From the NCBI GenBank assembly GCA_963776665.1, contig CAVZNQ010000013.1, forward strand, positions 62,001-126,000: DNA of 64,000 bases, given 5' to 3'. Both the position numbers and the translations under genes were made by a program. Positions 52,632 to 62,137 of this stretch are shown here, in pieces (position 1 is the stretch's first letter; the number at the start of each line of letters is the position of its first letter). The notes under the pieces are model-generated. The model saw nothing but the letters and a program-made list of their open reading frames with translations. It had not been told where the DNA came from and ran no database searches. The stretch is from Roseiarcus sp963776665 (lineage in GTDB: Bacteria > Pseudomonadota > Alphaproteobacteria > Rhizobiales > Beijerinckiaceae).

Positions 52632-54341
52632 TCAGTACGTCTTGCCGCCGAGCATCAGGAAATGCTCGACGACCGGCCCAAGCGACAGGGCGGGGAAATA
52701 TTGCAGCAGGTAGAGAATGACGATCACGCCGACCAACAGGCCAACGAACAGCGGGCCGTCGGTCGGAAACGTCCCGGCCGACGCGGGGATTTTCTTCTTC
52801 GCCGCCAGACTGCCGGCCAAAGCCAGCACCGGCACGACATAGGCGAAGCGGCCGAGCAGCATCGCAAGGCCCAGCGTGGTGTTGAACCAGAGCGTATTGC
52901 CGTTCAGGCCCGCGAACGCCGAGCCATTGTTGGCATTGGTCGAGGCATAGGCGTAGACGATCTCGGAGAGACCATGCGGGCCGCTGTTGCCGAGACTGTC
53001 GAGCGCGGTCTGGAGCAGCACCGACGCCCCCGAGAAGCCGAGGACCACCAGCGGGTAGATGAGCACCGCCAGCATCGCGAGCTTCATCTCGCGCACCTCG
53101 ATCTTCTTGCCGAGGTATTCTGGCGTGCGCCCGACCATCAGTCCGGCGACGAACACCGCGATGATCACGACAACGAGAAATCCGTAAAGGCCGGCGCCGA
53201 CGCCTCCGGGCCAGATGCAGCCGGCGAGAATGTCAAACAACGGCACGAGGCCGCCGAGCGGCGTCAACGAATCGTGCATCGTGACGACCGCGCCGGTCCC
53301 GGTCCCGGTCGTGCCGACGGTAAAGAGGGCGGATAGCGCCTGACCGAACCGGATCTCCTTGCCCTCGAGATTGCCCGCCGATGGGTCAACGCCGAGCGCG
53401 GTGAGGATGGGATTGCCGGAGGTCTCCGACCAATAGACGACGGCGACGCCGGCCAGCAGAAATACAGCCATGGCGGCCAGAATGGCGCGTCCCTGACGCA
53501 TGTCGCCAACCGCACGGCCGAAGGCGAGAACGGACGCGATCGGAATCAGCAGGAAGGACCAGGTCTCGAGAAGATTGGTCCAGGCGCTGGGATTCTCGAA
53601 CGGGTGCGCCGAATTGGCGTTGAAAAAGCCCCCGCCGTTGGTGCCGAGCTCCTTGATGACCTCCTGGCTCGCCATCGGCCCAATCGCGATGACCTGCTTG
53701 GCGCCTTCAAGCGTCGTGGCTTCGACGGCGCCGGCAAGCGTCTGCGGCACGCCGAGGGCGACGAAGACCAGCGCCAGCACAAAGGCGAACGGCAGGAGGA
53801 CGTAGAGCGTGATCCGGGTCACATCGACCCAAAAATTCCCCACGGTCGCAGCCGTGGAGCGCGTGAAACCGCGCACCAGCGCGAACGCCATCGCCAGACC
53901 GGTCGCCGCCGAAAGGAAATTATGGACGGTGAGGCCGAGCATCTGAGTGAGATGGCTCATCGTCGTCTCGCCGCTGTAGTTCTGCCAGTTGGTGTTGGTG
54001 ATGAAGCTGATCGATGTGTTGAAAGCGAGATCCGGCGGCACGGCGTCGAAGCCGCGCGGGTTCAAGGGCAGAATGTTCTGCAGCCGCTGGAGGGCGTAGA
54101 GCGACAGGAAGCCGGCGATCGTGAAGACGATCATCGCAATCGTATAGGCGAACCAGTCTTGCTCCCCCGCCGGGTCAACCCCCGCCAACCTGTAGAAGCC
54201 GCGCTCGATCGGTCCCAACACGGGCGTGAGAAAGTTCCTCTCGCCGAAGAAAACACTGGCGATCAATCTGCTCAGCGGAATGGCGCATGCCACCACCAGC
54301 GCAAGCACCAGGGCGATCTGCGCCCAGCCGACAAGGGTCAT
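52632..54341 (-). CDS. kdpA: potassium-transporting ATPase A subunit
   Basis: 569 residues from ATG 54341 (MTLVGWAQIALVLALVVACA). Ten membrane helices and four selectivity-filter regions: TNTNWQNYSGETTMSHL, LGTNGGGFFNANSAHPFENP, TTGTGTGAVVTMHD and STNANNGSAFAGLNGN. It forms the high-affinity potassium path of KdpFABC. Its frame is intact, unlike kdpB and kdpC just downstream. Gaps to kdpF and kdpB are 17 and 16 bp. Confidence 0.95.
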   Translation of the reverse strand: MTLVGWAQIALVLALVVACAIPLSRLIASVFFGERNFLTPVLGPIERGFYRLAGVDPAGEQDWFAYTIAMIVFTIAGFLSLYALQRLQNILPLNPRGFDAVPPDLAFNTSISFITNTNWQNYSGETTMSHLTQMLGLTVHNFLSAATGLAMAFALVRGFTRSTAATVGNFWVDVTRITLYVLLPFAFVLALVFVALGVPQTLAGAVEATTLEGAKQVIAIGPMASQEVIKELGTNGGGFFNANSAHPFENPSAWTNLLETWSFLLIPIASVLAFGRAVGDMRQGRAILAAMAVFLLAGVAVVYWSETSGNPILTALGVDPSAGNLEGKEIRFGQALSALFTVGTTGTGTGAVVTMHDSLTPLGGLVPLFDILAGCIWPGGVGAGLYGFLVVVIIAVFVAGLMVGRTPEYLGKKIEVREMKLAMLAVLIYPLVVLGFSGASVLLQTALDSLGNSGPHGLSEIVYAYASTNANNGSAFAGLNGNTLWFNTTLGLAMLLGRFAYVVPVLALAGSLAAKKKIPASAGTFPTDGPLFVGLLVGVIVILYLLQYFPALSLGPVVEHFLMLGGKTY

Positions 54342-54358
54342 CGCGTCACCATGGCGAT

Positions 54359-54445
54359 CTAGAATTTTTCCGGATGAATCAAGGTGTAGAGCAGATAGAG
54401 GCCGAGCCCGACGGCGACGGCCAGTCCGATGATCGGCTCGGTCAT
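54359..54445 (-). CDS. kdpF: K(+)-transporting ATPase small subunit KdpF
   Basis: 28 residues, MTEPIIGLAVAVGLGLYLLY then TLIHPEKF, one membrane helix with the characteristic LIHPEKF end. It stabilises the Kdp complex. ATG 54445, with GGAG 9 bases upstream, in the gap between a second small gene and kdpA. Confidence 0.92.
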   Translation of the reverse strand: MTEPIIGLAVAVGLGLYLLYTLIHPEKF

Positions 54446-54457
54446 GACGCGAGGCTC

Positions 54458-54541
54458 CTAAAGGCGCCGGAGGGCAAGCGCGTAGGCGCCAACCAAAGCC
54501 AAAACCAGGATACCAAGCGCCACGAACGCCACGTCGAGCAT
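54458..54541 (-). CDS. 27-residue kdp-associated membrane peptide
   Basis: 27 residues from ATG 54541: MLDVAFVALGILVLALVGAY then ALALRRL. A single hydrophobic helix. A peptide of this type (MLD start, one helix, RRL or ERL end) commonly precedes kdpF in Alphaproteobacteria, from memory. It is the first gene of the kdp operon here, 12 bp before kdpF. Role unknown, presumably a Kdp accessory. Confidence 0.75.
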   Translation of the reverse strand: MLDVAFVALGILVLALVGAYALALRRL

Positions 54542-54979
54542 GGTCGCCTCCTTTGACGAGGCGCTCCATACCGCCGGTCTGCATAAGCTTTCGATCCAGA
54601 ATGGACCGGCGCGAAATAAGGATTTCATAGTGAATCGAGCTTCGGGTCTTCTCTCTTCGGCTTTGCGTCGGCGTCCGAGCGGTCAGGCGAAGCGCACGGA
54701 TCGCCTCGCTGGAATCTCCGCATGGATTCGCTCAGCCGGGCTTGCCTTCGGCCGAAATATCATAGACTATGTGTGTAATGCTCCCTCCCGCGCTTGATGG
54801 AATCGCCGATGCTAAGGCCACATAAGATGTGGTAGCAGGGTCAAATGCGCGTCACCGCGCATGAGGCGGGGCCCGGCAGCGCCGGGCGCGGCTTCTCCTG
54901 CCGTCGATGTCGATTGGCGCCGTTCCGCGATAGCGCGTATCAGGGACATCGCGTCCCTTGTAACTTCAGGAGAACAGTC
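54542..54979. other. divergent control region between the kdp operon and the EpsD-like gene
   Basis: 438 bp that must hold the promoters for both directions. I see no strong repeat, palindrome or RNA gene. An open frame here has no plausible protein character. Confidence 0.5.
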
Positions 54980-55960
54980 TTGCTGCAGGTCACGCCGATC
55001 TCTCACCGCCGCTGGCGCATCGCCGTGTTCGGATGCGCGCTCGCGGCGGCGCTTCTTGCTGGATGCGGAAAAAAGCAAGAGGCGCAGGCCGTGGTCGGGC
55101 AAGTCATAGCTCACGTCGGGCCTGACGACGTTACTCAGCAGGAGCTGGACAACGAGCTTCGCCTGGCGGGCGTTCCCGCCGACAAGCGCTCCGACGCGGT
55201 CGTCAAGGCCGCGCTGTCCCGGGTAATCGAACGCAAATACCTGGTGCAGCAGGCGCTGGCGGGGAAACTCGACCGCGAACCGACCGTTCATCTCGATATC
55301 TTGCGCTCGCGCGAGCAGATCCTTGCCGGCGCTTTCGTGCAGCGGGACCTGTCGACGAGGGTGAGCACGATCTCCAAAAACGAGATCGACCAGTACATGC
55401 AAGCCCATCCGAGGCAGTTCGCCCAGCGAACGCTGTTCCAGATCGAACAGATCTCTTTTACGCCGCCGAAAGACCTCGAGGCTCTGACTGCGGCGACGAA
55501 AGACGCCAAGTCGCTCGATCAGGTTGAAGCGCAGCTCAACCAAATGAACATCAAATTCAGCCGCGGAACCGCAACCCTGGACAGCGCCACGATACCCCCC
55601 GAGATGTTGAAGGCGCTGGACGCAAGGAAACCCGACGACGTCTTTTTCATCCGCTCGAGAGGGAGCGGCAGCTATTTCAAGGTGACGTCGGTGGACGCGA
55701 AACCGTTGACCGGCGACGAGGCCAGCGAATTTGCAAAGCGAGAGCTGCGAACGGAAGTTGCCCGCAAGAGCGCGGCTGACATCTCCCAGGCTGCGCTGGC
55801 GACCGCCAAATATGAAGGCGACTACGGCCGCGTCATGTCGACCCCGGCCCCCGCGGGCGCCGCTCCCGCAGCCGCGCCGGGCGGCGAGGCGCCGGCGGGC
55901 GCGGCGCAGGACACCGAAAAACCAGCCGGGGAGCCCGAGAAGGATCAGCCAAAGAATTGA
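54980..55960 (+). CDS. EpsD-family peptidyl-prolyl cis-trans isomerase lipoprotein
   Basis: 326 residues from TTG 54980, with AGGAG 7 bases before it. A lipobox (ALLAGCGKKQEAQ) near residue 30 predicts an outer- or inner-membrane lipoprotein. The SurA/PpiC-like chaperone part runs VTQQELDNELRLAGVPADK through YLVQQALAGKL. The parvulin-like domain is weak (RTLFQIEQISFTP). EpsD proteins normally serve exopolysaccharide export, but no eps genes adjoin. The last 45 residues are Ala, Pro, Gly and Glu rich. Function as a periplasmic foldase is inferred. Confidence 0.78.
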   Translation: MLQVTPISHRRWRIAVFGCALAAALLAGCGKKQEAQAVVGQVIAHVGPDDVTQQELDNELRLAGVPADKRSDAVVKAALSRVIERKYLVQQALAGKLDREPTVHLDILRSREQILAGAFVQRDLSTRVSTISKNEIDQYMQAHPRQFAQRTLFQIEQISFTPPKDLEALTAATKDAKSLDQVEAQLNQMNIKFSRGTATLDSATIPPEMLKALDARKPDDVFFIRSRGSGSYFKVTSVDAKPLTGDEASEFAKRELRTEVARKSAADISQAALATAKYEGDYGRVMSTPAPAGAAPAAAPGGEAPAGAAQDTEKPAGEPEKDQPKN

Positions 55961-56033
55961 TCTGCTTCAGAGACAACGGCCGCGGCGGGCGTCGAGACGG
56001 CGATGAACCGGGTATGCGTCAAATGTTCGAACG

Positions 56034-58820
56034 TCACCCGCTGTTTCGCAGGCCCGCCGATATGCCGTTGATGGTGAGCTGGATTCCGGTCAGCACCTTT
56101 TCGCTCGCCGCCCTCGATCGGTGCAGCTTGAGAAGCTCAACCTGCACGTGGTTGAGCGGGTCGAGATAGGGGAAGCGGTTTCGGATCGAGCGATCGAGCA
56201 GCGGATTGCTCTCCAGAAGTTTCGACTGCTCCATGATCGCGTTGAGCGCGTCGACCGAGTCGCGCCATTCGCGGGAGATGCCGGCGAAGATTTTCTCGCG
56301 CAACGGCACGTCCTCGACCAGGCGCGCATAGCGGGAGGCGATGGCGAGGCTCGACTTGGCCAGCACCATGTCCATGTTGGAGAGCAGGGTGCGGAAGAAG
56401 GGCCAGTTCGCATACATGCCCTTCAGCGCATCGAGGCCGTCCTTCGGGTGGGCGTCGATATAGGCCTTCACCGCCGAACCGAAGCCGAACCAGCCGGGCA
56501 GCATCAGCCGGCATTGGGCCCACGAGAACACCCACGGAATGGCGCGAAGGTCGCCGATGGCCGTCGTCTTCTTGCGCGACGCCGGCCGCGAGCCGATGTT
56601 GAGGCTGGCGATTTCAGTGATAACGGTGGAGGCCCAGAAATAACGCTCGAAGCCTTCGGTCTCATAGACGAGGCCCCGATAGGCGTTGTAGGCGCTGAGC
56701 GAAAGTTCCTCCATCGTCTCGAGAAAAACGGGATCCGGCGCCGGGCTCTCGTCCTGCAGCAGCGTCGCCTCGAGCGTCGCCGAGGCGAGCGTCTCGAGAT
56801 TGCGCCGCCCGACCTCCGGGTTGGAGTATTTGCTCGATATGATCTCGCCCTGCTCGGTGATGCGGATCTGCCCCTGCACCGCGCCGCCCGGCTGAGCGAG
56901 AATCGCGTCATAGCTAGGGCCGCCGCCGCGCCCGACCGAGCCGCCGCGGCCGTGGAAAAGACGGATGCGCACGCCATGGCGGCGAAACACCTCCACCAGG
57001 CCGATCTCGGCCTTGTAGAGCTCCCAGCCCGAGGTGACGAACCCGCCGTCCTTGTTGGAGTCGGAATACCCGAGCATCACTTCCTGCTCGCCGCCGAGCG
57101 AATCCACGAGCTTGCGGTATTCGGGGATCGCAAGCAGCGTATCCATCACACCGACGCAGGCCCTCAGGTCCGCGATCGTCTCGAACAACGGCACGAGATG
57201 CAGGGAGGCCGTCCCGTCGGGGCGAATGAGGCCAACCTCCTTCATCAGCAGGGCGAGCTCAAGCATGTCCGAGACGCTGTCGGTCTTGGAAATAATAGCG
57301 GTGCGGATTGCGCCCGGGCCGTAGGTCTTGCGAATATTCGCCGCGGCCTTGAAGATCCCAAGCTCGCCGCTCGTCTCCTCGCTATAGTCCATGAAAGGCG
57401 ACAACAGCGGCCGCGGCGAGGCCAATTCCCGCAACAACAGGCGTACGCGCTCGGCCTCATCCATGCGCTGATAGTCGAGGCCAGGCGTCGCTGCGGCGAG
57501 GATCTCGGCGACGGTGCGCTCGTGCACATCGGAGTTCTGCCTGAGGTCGACGGGCGCGAGATGAAAGCCAAACACCTCGACGGCGCGCTGCAGGGAGCGC
57601 AGCCGCCCGCGAGCGACGATGCCGGCGTTGGTCTGCACAAGCGACAGTGCGATGACCGCCAGGTCGGCGCTGAACTCCGCCGCCGAGGCATAGGGCGCCC
57701 GGTCGACGATCGGCTGGCGCAGGGCGATGACATGGTCGAGGTCGCGCGCCGTCTTGGCGAGGCGCGAATACATGCCGGTGATGGCCCGCCGATAGGGCTC
57801 CTTCCGACGCGCGGCGGCGGAATCGTCGGATGTGTCGGCCAGCGCGGCGAGCTCCGGGCTCATCGAGGCGAGATTGGAGGCAAGCGACAATTCGGCGCCA
57901 AGCTCATGCAACTCGTCAAGATAATATCCGATCGCCCGAGCGCTCTGCAGCCGCATGGTCTCGTTGAGCACGTCGGCCGTTACAAACGGGTTGCCGTCGC
58001 GGTCCCCGCCGATCCACGATCCGATCTGGAGGAACGAACCGATCGGCTTTGCGCGCGGCTCGCCGGAAATCGCTTCGAGCCTGTCTTCGATTGCGCCATA
58101 GAGGCGCGGCAACTCGTTGAAGAATGTGTAGTCGTAGAACGAGAGCGCGTTGGAGACCTCGTCGATGACCTTGAGTTTCATCTGGCGCAGCAGATTGGTG
58201 CGCCAAAGGATGAGGACCGCGCGTCTTAGCTGTTCCTCGTTGCCGGCGAGTTCGGCTGGATCGACGGCGCGGTCGCGCGCGTCGAGCAATTCCGCGATCT
58301 CGATCTCACGGGTCAGCGTGCTCTTGCGCCGCACCTCGGTCGGATGGGCGGTGAGCACCGGGCTTACCAGCGCCCGATCGAAGAAGTCGACGAGCGCCTT
58401 TGGCTCGACGCCCATCTCGCGCGTGCGTTGAAAGGCGTAGGCGAGCGATCCAGGACGCGGCGCCGAGCGGGCAATGGCGTGGGCGCGGTTGCGGCGGATG
58501 TGATGCTGGTCTTCGGCGATGTTGGCCAGATGAGAGAAATAGCTGTAGGCGCGCACGATCGACAGCGTCTGGTCGGCGCTCAGGCTGTCGAGCGTCGCCT
58601 CAAGCTCGCGCCGCGCGCCGACCTCGTTATCGCGATGGAAACGGATCGAGGCCCTGCGGATCTGCTCGACCAGCTCGAAAGTCTCTTCGCCCTCCTGCTC
58701 GCGGACGGTGTCGCCGAGGATTCGCCCGAGCAGACGGATGTCATCGCGCAGCGGCACATCCTTTTCGGACTCTTCGGAGTTGCGCCGGGTTACACTTTCG
58801 GTCGGAACGCTAAGGGCCAT
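56034..58820 (-). CDS. ppc: phosphoenolpyruvate carboxylase
   Basis: 928 residues, full length. Catalytic signatures: PVLTAHPTEVRRKST with the active histidine, GSWIGGDRDGNPFVT, VMLGYSDSNKDGGFVTS, and LFHGRGGSVGRGGGPSY, the PEP-binding loop. The C-terminus ends GISAGLRNSG, like the usual RNTG end. It makes oxaloacetate from PEP and bicarbonate. In serine-cycle methylotrophs it carries carbon fixation, otherwise it is anaplerotic. Monocistronic. Confidence 0.96.
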   Translation of the reverse strand: MALSVPTESVTRRNSEESEKDVPLRDDIRLLGRILGDTVREQEGEETFELVEQIRRASIRFHRDNEVGARRELEATLDSLSADQTLSIVRAYSYFSHLANIAEDQHHIRRNRAHAIARSAPRPGSLAYAFQRTREMGVEPKALVDFFDRALVSPVLTAHPTEVRRKSTLTREIEIAELLDARDRAVDPAELAGNEEQLRRAVLILWRTNLLRQMKLKVIDEVSNALSFYDYTFFNELPRLYGAIEDRLEAISGEPRAKPIGSFLQIGSWIGGDRDGNPFVTADVLNETMRLQSARAIGYYLDELHELGAELSLASNLASMSPELAALADTSDDSAAARRKEPYRRAITGMYSRLAKTARDLDHVIALRQPIVDRAPYASAAEFSADLAVIALSLVQTNAGIVARGRLRSLQRAVEVFGFHLAPVDLRQNSDVHERTVAEILAAATPGLDYQRMDEAERVRLLLRELASPRPLLSPFMDYSEETSGELGIFKAAANIRKTYGPGAIRTAIISKTDSVSDMLELALLMKEVGLIRPDGTASLHLVPLFETIADLRACVGVMDTLLAIPEYRKLVDSLGGEQEVMLGYSDSNKDGGFVTSGWELYKAEIGLVEVFRRHGVRIRLFHGRGGSVGRGGGPSYDAILAQPGGAVQGQIRITEQGEIISSKYSNPEVGRRNLETLASATLEATLLQDESPAPDPVFLETMEELSLSAYNAYRGLVYETEGFERYFWASTVITEIASLNIGSRPASRKKTTAIGDLRAIPWVFSWAQCRLMLPGWFGFGSAVKAYIDAHPKDGLDALKGMYANWPFFRTLLSNMDMVLAKSSLAIASRYARLVEDVPLREKIFAGISREWRDSVDALNAIMEQSKLLESNPLLDRSIRNRFPYLDPLNHVQVELLKLHRSRAASEKVLTGIQLTINGISAGLRNSG

Positions 58821-58893
58821 CGGGCATATCCGTCGGCGGGGGCGAGGGACTTATGTTGCATTGCAAAAGCGCTTGGTGCAAGCGCGAAAGCCC

Positions 58894-59295
58894 TCATCTG
58901 GCCGAGTTTAGCGCAAGGGCAAGCCGGGCGCGGAGAGCGGGCTTGTCCTTAAGCTCGCATTCATAGACGGCGAGCGCGCGCCAACCGCAGGCGGAATAGG
59001 CTGCAAGCGTTTTGGCGTCGCGCGCCCGGTTCCGGGCGATCTTGGCCTCCCAATAGGCGACGTTGGTCTTGGGCATGCGTGCGCCCCGCGGGCAGTCATG
59101 CCCGTGCCAGAAGCAGCCGTGAACGAAGATCGCGAGCTTGCGTCCGACGTAGACCACGTCCGGCTTGCCCGGCAGATCGGCGCGATGGAGCCGGTAGCCG
59201 GGCGCGATAGGCCACAGAAGCGCGCGCACCGCCCGCTCCGGACCGGTGTCGCGCGACTTGACCGCGCGCATGACGGCGGAGCGGTCGAGACTCAC
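58894..59295 (-). CDS. vsr: very short patch repair endonuclease
   Basis: 133 residues, starting with GTG 59295, which overlaps the methyltransferase stop (GTGA). Vsr pattern: MRAVKSRDTGPERAVRALL, LHRADLPGKPDVVYVGRKLA with the catalytic Asp, IFVHGCFWHGHDCPRG with His and Cys zinc residues, and YWEAKIARNRARD. It repairs T:G mismatches produced by deamination of 5-methylcytosine. Co-operonic with the C5 methyltransferase it matches. Confidence 0.95.
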   Translation of the reverse strand: MSLDRSAVMRAVKSRDTGPERAVRALLWPIAPGYRLHRADLPGKPDVVYVGRKLAIFVHGCFWHGHDCPRGARMPKTNVAYWEAKIARNRARDAKTLAAYSACGWRALAVYECELKDKPALRARLALALNSAR

Positions 59296-60443
59296 GCGCT
59301 TTTCGTTCGCGGCGCGATGTGACGTTCGCGGCCGACCAAAGGCAGAAGCAGGCGCCCACTCAAGAAGCGCACGACCGGAGTGGCAACGCCGTCACCGACC
59401 AGATGAAAGGCGTCGGTCGCGCGGGCGGGCAAGACATAGGCGTCCGGAAGGCCCATGAGGCGCGCCGCCTCGCGCGGATTCATGAGCCGGGTGCGGGTCT
59501 TGTCGCCCGAGACAACGATCAGGAATTGGCGGCTCGAGCCGCCGCCGGGCGTCCGGAGGCAGCCCGCGAGGCCATCGAAGCGCGCTTCGGCCTGGACCCG
59601 CACGCCACCGGCGCCGTCAGGCCGGGTGCGGCGGAACAGGGCGCCGATCGCATGCTCGCCTTTGGCCCGGGCAAGCTGAACGTCGCGCCGGGAAGCCGGG
59701 GACAGCGTGGCGAGCAGGCGCTCGGTCTGCTCGACGCTATGCCAGCGGGCTTCGTTCGGCTCGCCATCGATGCAGTCGGCGAGCTGAAGGTTGGCGCGCG
59801 GCGGCTCAGGAAGCCGCCACCACAGCCAATCCGCCGCAAGCGGCGGCGGAAGAGCGGCGGCGGCGCGCTGCAGAGCTGGCGAGGCGTGATAGGCCGGAGG
59901 GCCGGCGCCGACCAGCCAAGCGGGCAGAGGATAGCCGCGACGGATCGCCACGATGAAAACGCGTGGACGCGATTGCGGCAGAAAATGAGCCGCATCAATC
60001 GTCAGCGCGCCGTATCGATAGCCTAAGCCTTGAAGCGCCGCGCAGATGGCGCCGAAATCCGCCCCGCCCTTCGAGGTGAGCACGCCGGCAACGTTCTCAA
60101 GCACGATCAGGCGGGGCGAGCGGCCTTGCGCCGCCAATGCGCCCATCGTCGAACAGAAGCCCCAGAACGCTCCGGAGCGGGCGCCGTCGAGTCCGGCTCC
60201 AGCGCCCGCGAGCGAGAGATCCTGACAGGGAAACGAGGCCCAGGCGAGATCGGCGAGTCCCGGCAGATCGGCGGCGCGAAGCAATGCGACATCGGCGATC
60301 CGCAGTTCCTCGCTCCCCCAATTGGCCGCATAGGCTGAGCCCTTGCGAGGGTCGATATCGTTGGCGAACAGGCACCGCCACTCGGGCTCAAGTCCAGCGC
60401 GCGCCATGCCGCCGCCGCAAAAGAACTCATAGAAGCTGGGCAT
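59292..60443 (-). CDS. DNA (cytosine-5) methyltransferase
   Basis: 383 residues from ATG 60443. C5-methyltransferase motifs in order: I FYEFFCGGGMARAGLE, IV SFPCQDLSLAGAG with the catalytic Cys, VI VLENVAGVLTS, VIII QSRPRVFIVA. The target-recognition region spans about 190-300, and the final motif X is GDGVATPVVRFL. No restriction endonuclease gene is next to it, so it is a solitary methyltransferase with Vsr. The recognition site cannot be read from sequence. Confidence 0.9.
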   Translation of the reverse strand: MPSFYEFFCGGGMARAGLEPEWRCLFANDIDPRKGSAYAANWGSEELRIADVALLRAADLPGLADLAWASFPCQDLSLAGAGAGLDGARSGAFWGFCSTMGALAAQGRSPRLIVLENVAGVLTSKGGADFGAICAALQGLGYRYGALTIDAAHFLPQSRPRVFIVAIRRGYPLPAWLVGAGPPAYHASPALQRAAAALPPPLAADWLWWRLPEPPRANLQLADCIDGEPNEARWHSVEQTERLLATLSPASRRDVQLARAKGEHAIGALFRRTRPDGAGGVRVQAEARFDGLAGCLRTPGGGSSRQFLIVVSGDKTRTRLMNPREAARLMGLPDAYVLPARATDAFHLVGDGVATPVVRFLSGRLLLPLVGRERHIAPRTKSA

Positions 60444-60555
60444 CTCTGATCGCCGTCGAATTGCTCAGGAACCCCCAGAGCCTAGACGATTTTGGCCGGG
60501 AAAGGGCTTTCCGCCGCTTGACCCGGGCCTCAGGCTCTTGCGTCTATGGCGGGCC

Positions 60556-61560
60556 ATGAGTGAATTCGCCTTTCCCTTTCCGGTTCTCGTCTGTGACACT
60601 GGCGGCACCAACGTGCGCTTCGCCCTTATAAAGGAGCCTGGCGCCGGTCTGGGCGAGGTCGTCCATCTGCGGACAGGCGACTATCCGGGGCTCGCGGAGG
60701 CGATCGAGGCCGCTGCGCCGAAACTGGGCGCGAGGCCCCAATCGATGATCGCCTGCGGCGCGGGTCCGATCGTCGGACGGACGCTGAAGCTCACCAATGC
60801 CCCTTGGGTGATGGACGGCCCGGAGGCCGCGCGCCGAACTGGCCTGAAACAGGGGCTGCTGCTCAATGATTTCGAGGCTCAGGCGCTGTCGTTGCCGACC
60901 ATTCCCGAGGCCTGGGAAAGGCGCATCGGGGCGCTCAAGTTCGGCGCCGAGGGCCCCCAGGTGATCCTGGGGCCGGGCACCGGGCTCGGCGTGGCGGCGC
61001 TTGTCGAGGCGGACGGACGCTTTACCGCGGTGTCGTCAGAGGCGTGCCATATCGATTTCGGGCCAATTTCTTCCGCGGAATACGCGCTATGGCCGCACCT
61101 CGAACGCGCGCATGGCCGCGTCACCAGCGAGAGCGTCATTTCCGGCGCCGGACTGGCCCGGGTTCACCGCGCGCGGATGATGGCGAAAGGCGCGCCCGAC
61201 CCGCGTGTCGACCCGGCGGCCGTCACGGCGGCGGCGCTGGCCGACCCGAAAAGCGAAGAGGCCGCCAGCGTCCGGCTTTACTGGCGCATCGTCGCGCGCT
61301 TCGCCGGCGACATGGCGGTGACGTTCGTCGCGACCGGCGGCGTGACGCTGTCCGGCGGCGTGCTGCCGAGAGTTATTGATTTTCTCGACGAAACCTCGTT
61401 TCGCAACGCCTTCGAGGACAAGGCGCCGGTTGACGCGCTCGCCAGACGGATACCTACCCGGCTCGTCACCCGTGAGGACGCCGTCCTGGTCGGGATGGCC
61501 GCGATCGCTTCGGCCCCGAGCCGCTACGCCATCGATTATGCTTCTCGTGCGTGGGTCTAG
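60556..61560 (+). CDS. glk: glucokinase
   Basis: 334 residues from ATG 60556 (MSEFAFPFPVLVCDTGGTNV). ATP phosphate-1 motif DTGGTNVRFALI, LLLNDFEAQALS with the catalytic Asp, LGPGTGLGVAALVE, and EACHIDFGPISSAEYALWPH. GGVTLSGGVLPRVIDFL is the typical last adenosine-binding region. It phosphorylates glucose with ATP. The frame is free of neighbours; the 112 bp upstream is the gap to the methyltransferase. Confidence 0.93.
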   Translation: MSEFAFPFPVLVCDTGGTNVRFALIKEPGAGLGEVVHLRTGDYPGLAEAIEAAAPKLGARPQSMIACGAGPIVGRTLKLTNAPWVMDGPEAARRTGLKQGLLLNDFEAQALSLPTIPEAWERRIGALKFGAEGPQVILGPGTGLGVAALVEADGRFTAVSSEACHIDFGPISSAEYALWPHLERAHGRVTSESVISGAGLARVHRARMMAKGAPDPRVDPAAVTAAALADPKSEEAASVRLYWRIVARFAGDMAVTFVATGGVTLSGGVLPRVIDFLDETSFRNAFEDKAPVDALARRIPTRLVTREDAVLVGMAAIASAPSRYAIDYASRAWV

Positions 61561-61708
61561 GGGCGGAGGGCCGAAAAGGTCCGATCGGGCCGGCGAAGGG
61601 CGCCGTCAGCCGCGCTTTTGCCGTTTTCTTGCGGTTTGTGCCGTCGAGACAAGTGGGCTGAGACCGGCGGGACGTAGACGCCGGCGAGACTTGGGATTGT
61701 TGAGAGCT

Positions 61709-62137
61709 GTGGAACGGCATCGGCTCTACGGGTTGGCGGCGGCGATCGCTGCGGCGATCGCGACATCGAGCGGCTCGGCCTACGCCGATTGCGGCAGCGA
61801 CATGCAGAAGCTCGCCCAGGATCGCAACACGCAACTGCAAATCGTCAACGACTTCGCCAAGTCGTTTCACGGCAAGCCGATGGATCCCCAAGCCTTCTGC
61901 ATCAAGTCGGCGGGCCTCGTCCGCGCTGAGACGGCGCTGATCGCGTACATGGAAAAGAACAAGGACTGGTGTTCGTTCCCGGACGAGGCGATCGGCCAGC
62001 TCAAGGAGCATCACGCCAAGAACGCGCAGTTTAACGCTAAGGCCTGCTCGGTCGCGGCGCAGATGAAGAAAATGAAGGAGCAGGCGGCCCAGGGAGCCGG
62101 CCCGCAGGCCCAGCCGCTGCCGTCCGGACCGCTTTGA
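61709..62137 (+). CDS. conserved exported protein with paired cysteines
   Basis: 142 residues from GTG 61709 with a signal peptide (YGLAAAIAAAIATSSGSAYA). The mature part has cysteines in DCGSDMQKL, QAFCIKSAG, DWCSFPDEA and KACSVAAQM, and a C-terminal QPLPSGPL. A related small protein is common next to ubiA in Bradyrhizobium-like genomes (recalled). Function unknown. Its TGA overlaps the TTG start of ubiA (TTGA), so translation is probably coupled. Confidence 0.7.
   Translation: MERHRLYGLAAAIAAAIATSSGSAYADCGSDMQKLAQDRNTQLQIVNDFAKSFHGKPMDPQAFCIKSAGLVRAETALIAYMEKNKDWCSFPDEAIGQLKEHHAKNAQFNAKACSVAAQMKKMKEQAAQGAGPQAQPLPSGPL

Noticed and set aside
56121..58229. 702-codon open frame on the + strand inside ppc
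   Set aside because: Shadow of the minus-strand ppc gene in high-GC DNA; composition (His, Arg, Glu rich) and lack of any domain argue against coding.
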